Shown one piece after another: positions 50,645 to 60,634 of a stretch of 64,000 nucleotides of DNA. The notes below the pieces were generated by a model. It did not search any database, had not been told where the DNA came from, and worked only from the letters and a program-made list of their open reading frames with translations. Within the stretch, counting starts at the first letter, position 1; each line of letters begins with the position of its first letter. The stretch covers positions 1,582,753-1,646,752 of the forward strand of contig JAHDVF020000251.1 in assembly GCA_022606425.2 (NCBI GenBank). Reading direction: 5' to 3'. This stretch comes from Lepidostoma basale. Lineage: Eukaryota > Arthropoda > Insecta > Trichoptera > Lepidostomatidae. The position numbers were made by a program, and so were the translations under genes.

Positions 50645-50917
50645 GCATGTCGCACCGTGAGTGTAAAACGAAACAAGTGCAAATATACAGTTTGGAGATA
50701 TGGGAGTTTAAAGACTTCATATTGCTTAGAAAAACTGTTTTTTTTTTAATAAACCAATGATTTTCAGTTAAAAGTAATATACCTATAAACCGAAAATCAT
50801 TGTTTTATTAAAAAAAAAAAAAACAGTTTTTCCAAGCAATATGAAGTCTTTAAACTCCCATATCTCCAAACTATATATTTGCACTTATTTCGGTTTTACA
50901 CTCACGGTGCGATGTGT
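50645..50917. mobile_element. Palindromic MITE, ~125-bp arms
   Basis: CGCACCGTGAGTGTAAAAC, AGTTTGGAGATATGGGAGTT, AAAGACTTCATATTGCTT on the left; the same text in reverse complement on the right, ending ACTCACGGTGCGATG. The arms meet around ACCAATGATTTTC...GAAAATCATTG. No ORF. Family and target duplication not settled. Confidence 0.8.
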
Positions 50918-51424
50918 TATTTCTTGAGTAATATAATATAAATTGCCTTTTTTACTGAAGGCATTACAGACAGCACAGACAATGCGTAATATAAAATACG
51001 TGTGTATACAATATATGCCAAACCAAGCAAATAAATTTACCTATAAATTAAAATAATTAGTAACCTGAAGTAACATCGAGATTATCATTAAACCAACTCC
51101 AAATTACCTATTTCTAAGCTTAATGGTGTCACGTGTGGAAGGAGAATATTTCCGAAATCTCTCTGCTGTTTGGATCGTGATTTTCATTCCCCCTAATCTA
51201 TATCTCTCCCCCAAGCTTTATACCTGATTTCGAGATAAATCTCTTAGCAAATGAGTTAACCCTGTATTTAAAGTCTTCCTACCAATAATAATGTATCCTT
51301 TGTTCTAGTTTGTACGTACCGCTTACTCGGTGTTTTGAAAATTGTATTTTTTATATGACAAAAGTATTTGCCCTCCCGCAAATAACATTAAATTGTTTTT
51401 TACATTTGTTTTTCAACAAATCCA
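50918..51424. other. No feature recognised
   Basis: AT-rich with a mild GC rise near 51130-51250. Confidence 0.3.
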
Positions 51425-51500
51425 TTATCTACTTAATATCTGTTTCTATAAGATTTATTATAATTAATGGGAATGACATGTTTCGCCGGTCTTATGCATT
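51425..51500 (-). repeat. HHR-B arm scrap
   Basis: TTATTATAATTAATGGGAAT, GACATGTTTCGCCGGTCTTA, TGCATTACC. Confidence 0.55.
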
Positions 51501-51612
51501 ACCAGAAACGATATATGAATGTTGAGAAAGCGAGAGAAGTATGTCAGGAAAGAACAGTGTGGCGGTCCATTATTTCTGCCAGCCTCTTCGGTGATGGTTA
51601 GTTAGTTATTTA
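51500..51612 (+). mobile_element. RTE-1 LINE 3' end
   Basis: ATATATGAATGTTGAGAAAG, CGAGAGAAGTATGTCAGGAA, TTTCTGCC, then GTGATGGTTAGTTAGTTA. Confidence 0.65.
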
Positions 51613-51862
51613 CTTTTTGTTCTTTATACTGACTTAGAACGCTGACTATATTGCAATAATGTGTTCCTTACTCATAAGAAAATATTAATGTAGTTTTTTT
51701 ATGTATAGACATATCAATTGCAGGCATTTATTTTTTGACCGTTTACCAACTAGACTTGGACTTGGACTTGGATCTTCTGGCTTACAGAGGTTCAGCTCAT
51801 GTGGCTATTCCTCTTACGTCTGATGGGAACACTGTTGGAAGGTGATTTGGTGGGTTGTTAGT

Positions 51863-52495
51863 TTATTCGGGGGCATGATTTGTGTGGCCCGGAGTGTTCC
51901 TCTGAAGGAGAATCGATTTTGGGCGCTTGTGGCGGCTGGGAGTGTTTGGGTCGTAATTAGAGAGGTCTTTTATTGTGGGGTTGGGATGTGAAGGGAGTCC
52001 TTTGTAAAAACGTTCGGCAAGTTTCAGAATGAATTCATCTATCATCGGGATTCCCGATTCTAGGTGCAGTTGTGTAATCCTGGTCCATGAAGGCGCACCA
52101 AGCGATAAACGGATAGCCTTATTTTGCAGGATTTGGAGTTTTTGTATGTGACTCGAAGCTGCATAGCCCCAGATTGGGGCTGCATAAGTGAAGATCGGCC
52201 TTATAACCGTTTTGTATATCAGGAGTTTATTGTCGATGCTTAGTTTACTGTTTCTAGCTAACATTGGGTAGAGGGCTGAGATTGCTTTTGACGCGGCTTT
52301 GACTTTATTTGTAATGTGTGGCCTCCGTGTCAGCTTAGAATCCAAGGTAACCCCAAGGTATTTGATTGTTTTGGTCCAAGGAACGTCTTGGCCGAACATT
52401 TTTATGTTAGGAATGTTTGGAGGAATGTGTCTTTTACTGAAAAGGGTCGCTGCGCTTTTACTCGGATTGATGGTAATGCGCAGTTTCTGCACCAC
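51863..52495 (-). pseudogene. Jockey-like ORF2 C-terminus, displaced by frameshift
   Basis: 210 open codons in a different frame continue the same protein: KLRITINPSKSAATLFSKRH, TIKYLGVTLDSKLTRRPHIT, YKTVIRPIFTYAAPIWGYAA, LQILQNKAIRLSLGAPSWTR. This is the thumb and C-terminal region of Jockey reverse transcriptases, normally joined to the part ending VLEVWC. A single small indel near 52490 accounts for the break. The methionine start is incidental. Confidence 0.85.
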
Positions 52496-54609
52496 ACCTC
52501 TAGCACATCGGCCTGTTTTTGCACCCTGCGGGTCGCGAGAAGCGGCCTTTTAGCACTGGAGATGATGCCCGTATCGTCAGCAAATTGGGCAATGTGGGTG
52601 TTCTGATCTCGGGGAAGAGGGATATCACTGCAGTAGATATTGAACAGAGTAGGAGCCATTACTGAACCTTGGGGAACTCCTGCTCTGATAGGGCGTACAA
52701 GGGATTTGGCCTTGTTGATTTTGACGCTGAAAAGGCGATCGGACAGAAAGCTGGCTATGAGTTGAATCATAGGCAGTGGGATGTTAGCTTTTCCCATTTT
52801 GTATAACAGGCCGGTGTGCCAGACGCGGTCGAATGCTTTACTGACATCTAGGGAAAAGAAAGTGGTGAATTTGCGCGTGTTAAAGTTTGTGGCAATAAGT
52901 TCAACTACACGAAGTAGCTGATGTTGTGTGGAGTGTTGGGCACGGAAACCGTGTTGAAAATCTGGAATGATACTCTGTTCGTGAAGTGTTGTTTTGAGTC
53001 TTGATTGTATGAGTTTTTCCAACAATTTACCAGTGCAAGGAAGAAGACTAATTGGTCTATGATTTGAAGGAGCTGTTGGGTCCTTGCCTGGCTTGGGAAG
53101 AAGGATAACGTCTGCGATTTTGTAGGGTTTCGGGAAGTTACGGAGTCTAAGGGATGCGTTGAAGATCGCTGTCAGGGCACAGATGCCTTTGAGAGGGAGA
53201 GATTTGAGAATTTTGTTAGATATTGAGTCAGGACCTGGTGATTTGCGGGTATTAAGATATTTTATTTGTTGTTTCACCTCTCTAGGTGATGTGAATGGGA
53301 TCGGTGGGGATGAAGGAGTTTTGGCTAAGAGTTGTGAAACGTGAGATTCGATCGAGGCCACGAATAATGGATTGTCATGTTCGTTATTTGTCGTGAATTG
53401 ATCTTCTAGGCTCGATGCAAATGTTTCTGCCCTGTCGGCGTCGGAGTACACTAATCCATTTGGACCTTGTAACGGTGTGATTCTTGAGTGGGGTTTGCGA
53501 AGATTTTTAGATAATTTCCAGAAGGCTGTCTTGTCGTCATCGTTTAATGACTCTAGATAATCCATCCAGCGGTCATTGCGTAAGTCGGTGATGGCTTTTT
53601 TGACGTCAATGTTTAGTTTGTTGAGAAGTGTTTTATCCTGAGGTTGTCTATATTTTTGCCATCTTTTTCTAATGGTATTTTTGTGGCGTATTATCTGTTG
53701 GATATCGGCAGGTAGATTTGGTCTGTATATGTCGTTGTCTACAACTGTGGTTGCATTTTTTAGAGCAGTATGTAGGATAAATGTCATTTCATTCGTGACC
53801 TGATCGAGAGATTCTGGGTCTGGAATTTTTGTTGGGATTTTGATCATTTCGTGGATGATTTCGGGAAGAGAATACCAATTAATTTTATTTCTGGTGGGGA
53901 AATGGGGGTCACGGTGGAATGGTTCATCAGAGATGTAGATAAGTATAGGGATATGATCAGAGGATAGTTCATCTACTACCTGTAGGGTGAGAGGGAGGGT
54001 AAAGTTTTTAGTCATGACAATATCGATGACGTCCGGGGAATGTTTTGGATTTTTATTGAAAATTGTCGGAGTATCGTGAGCTGTGATGAATATGTCTGGT
54101 CGATTTTGGAAATAGTCGAAAAGATCTTTGCCTTTCTTATTATCTTTGAAACTGTGCCAGGCGCCATGTTTGGAATTTAGGTCTCCAGCTAGGACTGTGG
54201 GAATGTTTTCGAAGAAAATATCGTCCAGTTCTATTGGAGTGAATCGTCTACGAGGTGGAGAGTAGGCGGAAATGAATTTAAGGGGACCAGAATTTTTTGT
54301 TTGTATCACTACAGTGGTTTCAATATTTATGTTAGAAGGTGTTGTTGAGGAGCAATGCTGGAGGGATTTTTTTATTAGGATTGCTGTACCACCTCCTTTG
54401 TTATCAAGGCGGTCGGTTCGGTAGGTGAGGTAATTAGGGATAGAGTAGCGAAGGCTAGGTTTAAGCCACGTTTCTGTGACAAGAAGAATGTCAAGGTTGT
54501 AGGTCGAGAGGAAGTGTTCTACCTCCAGGCGGTGTGATCGCAGGGTACCAACCGCGTTCCAAAATGCCACTTGGAGGTTGGTTGGTAGGGTAGGTGTAGG
54601 GTTAGACAT
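52402..54609 (-). CDS. Jockey-like LINE ORF2: endonuclease-reverse transcriptase, frameshifted
   Basis: 735 open codons. The APE-type endonuclease occupies about residues 10-230: VAFWNAVGTLRSHR, LVTETWLKPSL, GGGTAILIKKS, LAGDLNSKHGAWHS, VIDIVMTKN, SSDHIPILIY. The reverse transcriptase spans about residues 430-735: NHRPISLLPCTGKLLEKLIQ, FFSLDVSKAFDRVWHTGLLY, IRAGVPQGSVMAPTLFNIYC, catalytic QFADDTGI. Near residue 710 (about 52490) the frame shifts, so the last ~25 codons here are spurious and the true C-terminus continues in another frame (next entry). The start ATG overlaps the ORF1 stop in ATGTCTAA. Confidence 0.88.
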   Translation of the reverse strand: MSNPTPTLPTNLQVAFWNAVGTLRSHRLEVEHFLSTYNLDILLVTETWLKPSLRYSIPNYLTYRTDRLDNKGGGTAILIKKSLQHCSSTTPSNINIETTVVIQTKNSGPLKFISAYSPPRRRFTPIELDDIFFENIPTVLAGDLNSKHGAWHSFKDNKKGKDLFDYFQNRPDIFITAHDTPTIFNKNPKHSPDVIDIVMTKNFTLPLTLQVVDELSSDHIPILIYISDEPFHRDPHFPTRNKINWYSLPEIIHEMIKIPTKIPDPESLDQVTNEMTFILHTALKNATTVVDNDIYRPNLPADIQQIIRHKNTIRKRWQKYRQPQDKTLLNKLNIDVKKAITDLRNDRWMDYLESLNDDDKTAFWKLSKNLRKPHSRITPLQGPNGLVYSDADRAETFASSLEDQFTTNNEHDNPLFVASIESHVSQLLAKTPSSPPIPFTSPREVKQQIKYLNTRKSPGPDSISNKILKSLPLKGICALTAIFNASLRLRNFPKPYKIADVILLPKPGKDPTAPSNHRPISLLPCTGKLLEKLIQSRLKTTLHEQSIIPDFQHGFRAQHSTQHQLLRVVELIATNFNTRKFTTFFSLDVSKAFDRVWHTGLLYKMGKANIPLPMIQLIASFLSDRLFSVKINKAKSLVRPIRAGVPQGSVMAPTLFNIYCSDIPLPRDQNTHIAQFADDTGIISSAKRPLLATRRVQKQADVLEVWCRNCALPSIRVKAQRPFSVKDTFLQTFLT

Positions 54610-56311
54610 TAGATGGGTTGATGGCGTTGAAGGTGACAGTCTTTCTTAGCTCATTAACCAAGCTTGAAAAACCTTGGATTAGTGCATGGAAAGGATCAAT
54701 TTGTGGAGGGATAATTTGTGGAATCGATGTTTGTGTGGGGGGGCTAGTTGATGCGGCCATCTTGGCATATGAAGGCGCTGACCATTGTGTGTTCACGAAG
54801 GCAGGGGTTCTTATTATTTTAGATGGTGATGGCTGAGGGTTTGTTTGTCCGCAAGGCTGGGTTCTTTTCGGGTGCTTTGGACACCCACTGAAGTTGGCTG
54901 GGTGTGACCCTGCGCATAGGGCACATTTGGCCGGAGTATTGCGAGATTTTGTGCAGGTGGAGGTGTGGTGCTTCTGTCCGCACTTTACGCACCTCGGATC
55001 AGCGTGGCAGCCCGAAGTTGCGTGACCGAACTGTTGACAGTTGAAGCACTGGCTGGATTTTGTTTTAGAGTGGGGTGACTCCACCCGCACCCTAAATTTG
55101 TCGACCTCTTGGAGGTCGGAAAATATTTTTTTGCCTTGGTCCGATCGCTCCAGGTCGACCATCATCATGGCGATGGGTCGCCTTTCGGGACCGGCTTTCA
55201 TTCTCTGGACTTTAAGAATGGGAAACCCTAGTTCCTTAAGCTGGTTGTGGAATTGGGTCGTGGAGACCCATTCAGGAACATCTCGAATGACAGCTTTTAG
55301 TGGCTTATCGCCATTCAATCTAAAGGAATGGAATTTTTCACCTCGCTCAATCAGGAGTTTGGTGGCCATTGTGTGTGCGAGGGCGGATTTGGGAGTTATA
55401 TTGATACAGTCCTTTGTGTTTTTGGCGACGAAGTCAACACCATTTTCGATCAGGGCTGCGTTGATGGAAGGCCAGTTGATGTTGGCATTGTAAATTATGA
55501 TTGGAGGCACTCTCGTTATTTTCGAGAGAAAGTCTGATGGGAGAGAAGAGGAAGAGGAAGGGGGAGGAGAGGAAGTGGAGGGGAGAGAAGATGAAGTGGA
55601 AGGGAGAGAAGAGGAAGTGGAAGGGGAAGTGGAAGGGAGAGAAGAGGAAGTGGAAGGGGAAGTGGAAGGGAGAGAAGAGGAAGTGGAAGGGGAAGTGGAA
55701 GGAAGAGGAGAGGGAGTGGGAGATATAATCGTGTGAGAAGAAATTTTGTTTGGCGAAGTGTGGAAGGGGCTTTCAGGTGAAGAATTTTGGTCATGGAAGG
55801 CAGATGTTTTTCGTTTCCGATTGTTTGTTGCCGTTTCCCATTCCATAGAATGATCAGAGGTTGGTGGAGGTGAGCACGATCTTGATTGGACATGGTGTTT
55901 GGTGGGAGTGGAGATGGTGCTGGTAATTGTGGTAGATAATGAGTTGGTCACAATTTTTTTGGCCGTATCGTTTGCGGAGAAGGAGGCGGAGGGCACGGGA
56001 GTAGTAGAAGGCGTAATAACTGAATGGTTGTTAATGGAGGGGCCATTGATGGAGACTTGAGATTTCTCATTAACTGAAGAGTGGGATAAAGGGGGTCTTA
56101 TGTCAGGCAAGGATGCCAACATTTCTCGGTAGATAGGGTGATTGTACGACACTGAATGTCCCTCCTCAATAACATCCTCCCTCTCGAGAGAGCGAAGGAG
56201 AATCTCGCCGAGGACCTGAACATCAGTATTTTTCATTTTGCGTTTCTCTGTTATTAGTTTTATAAATTTGTTCAGTTCGTCCATGTCAGTTGCGCTAATT
56301 TTTTTATGCAT
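54602..56311 (-). CDS. Jockey-like LINE ORF1 (Gag-like, zinc knuckles)
   Basis: A 569-codon open frame encoding the RNA-binding ORF1 protein that packages the element's RNA. A coiled-coil-like N-terminus (MDELNKFIKLITEKRKMKN) is followed by a long Ser/Thr/Pro-rich stretch with tandem 12-residue-type repeats (SLPSTSPSTSS, encoded at about 55540-55730). Next comes a PRE_C2HC-like region (KAVIRDVPEWVSTTQFHNQL, LGFPILKVQRMK), then three knuckles: CFNCQQFGHATSGC (CX2CX4HX4C), CVKCGQKHHTSTC and CALCAGSHPANFSGC. A Pro-rich tail follows. It ends 8 nt inside ORF2. The start at 56311 is the first ATG after the leader. Confidence 0.88.
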   Translation of the reverse strand: MHKKISATDMDELNKFIKLITEKRKMKNTDVQVLGEILLRSLEREDVIEEGHSVSYNHPIYREMLASLPDIRPPLSHSSVNEKSQVSINGPSINNHSVITPSTTPVPSASFSANDTAKKIVTNSLSTTITSTISTPTKHHVQSRSCSPPPTSDHSMEWETATNNRKRKTSAFHDQNSSPESPFHTSPNKISSHTIISPTPSPLPSTSPSTSSSLPSTSPSTSSSLPSTSPSTSSSLPSTSSSLPSTSSPPPSSSSSLPSDFLSKITRVPPIIIYNANINWPSINAALIENGVDFVAKNTKDCINITPKSALAHTMATKLLIERGEKFHSFRLNGDKPLKAVIRDVPEWVSTTQFHNQLKELGFPILKVQRMKAGPERRPIAMMMVDLERSDQGKKIFSDLQEVDKFRVRVESPHSKTKSSQCFNCQQFGHATSGCHADPRCVKCGQKHHTSTCTKSRNTPAKCALCAGSHPANFSGCPKHPKRTQPCGQTNPQPSPSKIIRTPAFVNTQWSAPSYAKMAASTSPPTQTSIPQIIPPQIDPFHALIQGFSSLVNELRKTVTFNAINPSNV

Positions 56312-56504
56312 TTTGAGACACTGGTATACTGTTATGGAGATGGAATGTGAGTGATAGCGTATGTGATGAGGTAATGCGAGTGTTTGGATGGTGGAATGGA
56401 TCAGGCACAGAGTAGACTGTTATTTCACTGATTGTCACTTCACTCGCGATGTATGTTTAGAAAATAAACTGATTTGATTTGATTTGATAAGTAAATAAGT
56501 AAGT

Positions 56505-56772
56505 AAGAAAAAGGAAAAAAATTATAGTGGATGGTCGCATCCTAAGTAAAATTAAAATTGGATCCTTGAAATGGTTTGGACATATGGAACGAATAGATGA
56601 GAGAAGAATGGTTAAAAACTTGTATAAAAAAGTGTGAGATGAAACAGAAGCCGCGGACGGCCGAGGAAAACATGGCTTGACCAAATTAATAAATTATTAA
56701 AAAGCGGCCACATTAGAAGTCGGAAAAATCGGAGAAAAGGCATGATGGTTAGTTAATTAGTTAGTTAGTTAA
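56505..56772 (+). mobile_element. RTE-1 LINE fragment flanking the Jockey insertion
   Basis: ATCCTAAGTAAAATTAAAAT, GGTTTGGACATATGGAACGA, CGAGGAAAACATGGCTTGAC, then GGCATGATGGTTAGTTAATT. About 60 bp near the 3' end, present in other copies, is missing. Confidence 0.7.
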
Positions 56773-57246
56773 AAAGTAGCAGATTAATTGTTTAACGCCT
56801 ACTTCACGTATTAAACTACATATATATAACATATTTAAACCACATTATGTATTTAAAACTATTTTTGTCTTCTTTTATTAGGATATTTTCAGCCTAGTAG
56901 ATATCCAAATACAAATGTTCTAAGTAAACGAAACTAATTATGAAAAAATAAAATGAGTATGTGGAATAATAAATAAATAAAATGATTTAGAAACATATTT
57001 TCCACTTTGCCATTTATGTTCATTATTAATTCGCAACGTTTAAATTGAACAAGTTATTTTGTTAAGATAATCATTTGAATCGCAATTAGTAGTTTATGTA
57101 TAAATCTATTATTTTCTCAAGATTCATGTTTAAACAAATGAGAAACTAAAGATTTGTATAACAGTAATACATAAAATCTAGCATTGTATTGAGGATACAT
57201 AAAGAAACAAATACGGAAGAAGCCAAAACATTTATATGACCATATT
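56773..57246. other. No feature recognised
   Basis: AT-rich. Confidence 0.3.
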
Positions 57247-57772
57247 ACTTTGACGTATCAACACTGCAAATAAGTAAGACTTACTTTGACATATCACTAC
57301 TACAAAGAGGTGTTAGAGGTATCGACACTACAAAAAGGTGAGATGTACTTTGAGGTATTAACACTACAAAGAGGTGACACTTAACTTGACGTATCGACAC
57401 TGCAAATAGGTAAGACTTACTTTGACATATCAACATTATAAAGAAGTGAAACTTACTTCGAGGTATCAACACTACAAAAATGTAAGACTTACTATGAGAT
57501 ATCACCAATACAAAGAGGTGAGACTTATATTGACGTATCAACACTACAAATAGGTGAGACTTACTTTGAGTTATCAACATTGCAAATAAGTGGAACATAC
57601 TTTGAGGTATCAACAATAAAAAACTATACGACTTACTTTGAGGTATCAATCCTGCAAATAGGTGAAACATACTATGAGGTATCAACACTACGAAGAGGTG
57701 AGACTTACTTTGGCGTATCAACACTACAATTAGATGAGACTTACTTTGACGTATCAATACTACGAAGAGAAG
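57247..57772. repeat. 36-bp minisatellite, ~14 units, open in frame
   Basis: Unit of 36 bp built from GAGACTTACTTTGACGTATC and AACACTACAAAGAGGT, with scattered substitutions. Since 36 is a multiple of 3, the minus strand reads a 158-codon open frame of 12-residue units (LIRQSKSHLFVV-like) and the plus strand a shorter one (ETYFEVSTLQLD-like). No signal for transcription seen. Best treated as a satellite. Confidence 0.88.
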
Positions 57773-57814
57773 ACTGCTTGATTAAATATGGATAACTACT
57801 TATTTTTCTTTCGG

Positions 57815-57925
57815 TACTGTGTCAGGTCCCCCCGTCGTTGGCGATCACTGCAGCAAAGGCATCTCTGTCCGGAGCCACTTCTTCAGAACAGGTTCTGAAC
57901 TCTTGTTATTCCTGTTCACATGGAT
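57815..57925 (-). mobile_element. RTE-3 LINE 3' end
   Basis: GTCAGGTCCCCCCGTCGTTG, GCGATCACTGCAGCAAAGGC is the reverse complement of the RTE-3 end seen at 13.77 kb. Confidence 0.6.
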
Positions 57926-58494
57926 TACTACAAAGAGGGTTAAATAAAATAAGCCCCTTAACGACCAATGCGAAATCCAAAATGGCACAAAGTTGAAAAA
58001 AAAACGGTTTCATGGTATGTGTTAGAGACTTTCACTATTGATTTATTAGCGTTGTAGCTTGATTTAATTCGTCTATGTATCGCTTCTTATCCCAGACCAC
58101 CGCCGTTTATCAAACTGGTATGGCATTATGCAATGTCCACAGAAACCAGTGACCGGCCAAATGACATTGGAGTGCGTATGGTATTTGTTTACGGGGAATT
58201 AGTCCATGGCTAGATTCTGACACTTTAATATTCCCACAGCACATTCCCGCGTTGGCATTGACAGTGATCGTCACATACTAAGAGGTTCAAAAGTAATTCA
58301 TAGATTTGTATGAAAATCATATTAGAAAAATTCAAGATCAAAATCATAGATGACACGGGAAAACCTTAAGCCAAGACTATTTGATGTAAGGTCGATAATA
58401 ATCATTTTATTTAAATTAACGCTTTTACGATTTTTCATTGCAATCTTGCACGCTTACAATGCCTACACGAATGTATGTATAATAATTATATATC
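57926..58494. other. No gene recognised
   Basis: 58030-58280 is a balanced, apparently single-copy stretch. 58128-58165 resembles 25040-25075. Confidence 0.3.
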
Positions 58495-58506
58495 AAATCG
58501 TATTAT

Positions 58507-58653
58507 AACTAACTAACTAACCATCACGCCGTTTCCCCGGAAGGGTAGGCAGAAATAATGGACTGTCACACTTTTACTGATGCGGGACTCCATCCTTCTC
58601 TTTTCGCCCCGCGGGAGACGCGGTGTGATGGGTTGCGAACCTCATCGCCACTT
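58507..58653 (-). mobile_element. N1 element, strongly 5'-truncated, 12-bp target duplication
   Basis: Only the last 147 bp of N1, flanked by AAATCGTATTAT (58495-58506 and 58654-58665). Text: CATCACGCCGTTTCCCCGG, TTTTCGCCCCGCGGGAGACG. Confidence 0.82.
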
Positions 58654-58774
58654 AAATCGTATTATCTAATTATTAATCCATTTACTTATTGATGGTTGAG
58701 GCTTTGTTTTGCGGGACTCCATTATAAATTTTAACAAACGCGATTGTTTGACTGGTTTAACAAAGACTTTATTT

Positions 58775-59012
58775 ATATCTCCTTCTTCAAGTGCCCTGTC
58801 GGGTTCCCACAACGTTGGCGATCACCTCGGCGAATCTGTCCCTATCCTGGCCGCTCGGAACAGCTCCTCCACACTTCGAATGCTGGTCCACTCCCTCACG
58901 TTTCGCAGGCAGGACATTTGTCTCCTACCGGGCCCTCGGCGTCCCTCAATTTCCCCCTCCAATATCAGTTTGAGAAGGTGGTACTTTTCCCCACGCAGTA
59001 TATGACCCATGA
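58775..59012 (-). mobile_element. RTE-3 LINE 3' fragment
   Basis: The 75-codon minus frame (59049-58822) reads ILRGEKYHLLKLILEGEIEG, RRGPGRRQMSCLRNVREWTS, IRSVEELFRAARIG. The (GAA)n tail is reversed at 58781-58788. Confidence 0.75.
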
Positions 59013-59230
59013 TATAGAAGAAAACGATAAAATAAAAATAATATAACACAATGTTATTTTAGATGGTGCACGTGTAGTCAACTGAACGATCCGGACTATT
59101 GTGTTTATTTAATTTATGTTCTACGTATCCACTGTACTTTTAAATATCTGTAATAAGGCACTTTAAACATTTCAACTCTAGCAAGAACTTGAAAGTGTTA
59201 TCAAATTTTGAATTTTGAATTAAATTTAAT
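59013..59230 (-). repeat. N1-like fragment
   Basis: AGATGGTGCACGTGTAGTCA, CGATCCGGACTATTGTG, CTACGTATCCACTGT, GCAAGAACTTGAAA match the N1 middle. It joins RTE-3 at about 59013. Confidence 0.55.
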
Positions 59231-60563
59231 ATTATTTTAATCCTAACGAAGAAGTTACAACTAAACCTATTATTATAATCTATGGTTTTAGTAACTACTC
59301 GTATATACGTAGGAGCACCTAGCGTGTGTGAAAGATTCTCGAGCGCCATCTTTCAATTGACACAGAAAACTTCATGTTTGCTTATTAATAATATATATGA
59401 AGTTATTTCAATCTTTATTTTTGTATATTCAATTTGTATAAATATTTATATTTTTTTAATAAATTTTACAAAATAATATAATTACTTACATAGAAGATAA
59501 AAATTTGGGTTCTAATACAGTGGAATCCGAATAGGATGAGTGATTAGGTACGCATAATTTTATCGAAAATTTAAAGCGATAAAATAACAAAAAAAATTAA
59601 CAACTTAAAACTCTATGCAATATTATTAATTCTGAAAATAATGAGCGTCTAGAAATTTTTTTTTGAAGCTATTCTAACAAACGCACAAATATAATTCTAA
59701 ATTACAGATGTTAAATTTATTTCCAATAAACAAATATTCTGACAACAATGAAAGCAAATGATATATTGTAAAATGATCATTTTCATTAATTCGGACTACG
59801 AATTTTTTCGTGATTGAGGTTTCCTATTGTACCATGCGTTAAAATTTAAAACACTGATAAATATTTGACGTTGGAATAACCATTAATTTTTAAATAAATA
59901 TCGATTAATATGAAGAATTAAATTTTGTTTTGTCATGTTAGAAAACATGACAAAAAAAATTTACTATGTTTCATAAATATAAACAACTAAGTATTACTCT
60001 ATGGAGAATCACAAGTGTTAGCGTTCGCTCCAATACAATTAAGTTTTTCATGGAAACGTGTAGGTGTCGCTGTGTTCTCACGTCGGAAAAAATATATTTG
60101 CGTATTTATTTTAATTTAAAAGTTTATTTTAATTTAAAAGATATCCATTTTGCTTAACCAATATTAAACCCATCATAATTTATAGCAGATTTCATTATCT
60201 TCAAATTAGTTTAATCAATTATAATTAAGTTGAGTTAATTATTAAATAAAATTATTTCACAATATTTTTTTTATATAAGTATTATTTTGTTGAATCGCTC
60301 TTTACAAAATTCCCAGGGCCATTTTTACAACTATGGCACTGTGGAATGGATGATTAAAAAAATAATGTATTAAAAATATTTTGTGTTATTATAAATTAAA
60401 TACTCAATTATTATTACATTTTGAATTGAACACTAAATATTAAATTTAAAAAAATTGTGTTTGAATTCTCTATTTATTTCTGATGGAAGATTTTCACCTT
60501 AGACTAGGGATATGAAATAAAAAGATTACAAATATTTTTTAATGTATTTTCAAAATCAAATGT
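59231..60563. other. AT-rich stretch downstream of the CSP gene
   Basis: No gene recognised. GGAGCACCTAGCG near 59311 resembles short interspersed-repeat text. TTGAATCGCTCTTTACA at 60289-60305 is the end of a SINE 3' module in reverse. Confidence 0.3.
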
Positions 60564-60569
60564 TTTATT
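60564..60569 (-). terminator. Polyadenylation signal AATAAA of the CSP gene
   Basis: On the minus strand AATAAA lies 66-71 nt beyond the stop codon, a suitable distance for the CSP transcript. Confidence 0.6.
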
Positions 60570-60634
60570 TTAACTCTATTAACATTTGGTATTATATAAT
60601 ATTTCATATTAGATTTTCACATAAGAAGGAAGTT

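Larger units (their letters stand above)
51732..56455 (-). mobile_element. Jockey-like LINE, nearly full length, one frameshift
   Basis: A ~4.7-kb minus-strand element. It has a 5' leader from about 56455, ORF1 (56311-54602), ORF2 from 54609 with a frameshift near 52490 to a stop at 51863, and a ~130-bp 3' region with three CCAAGT units (51753-51775 in reverse) and an A-rich end AAAAAATAAA at about 51732. Two ORFs with CCHC knuckles in ORF1 are typical of the Jockey clade. Its low decay against surrounding debris suggests a recent insertion. Target duplications were not found by eye. Confidence 0.88.

Noticed and set aside
55497..55893. Glu/Gly-rich and Leu/Pro-rich frames around 55.5-55.9 kb
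   Set aside because: Shadows of the repeat array inside the Jockey-like ORF1 in other frames.
57247..57772. CRISPR-like array
   Set aside because: Units are head-to-tail without distinct spacers, in an animal genome. It is a minisatellite.
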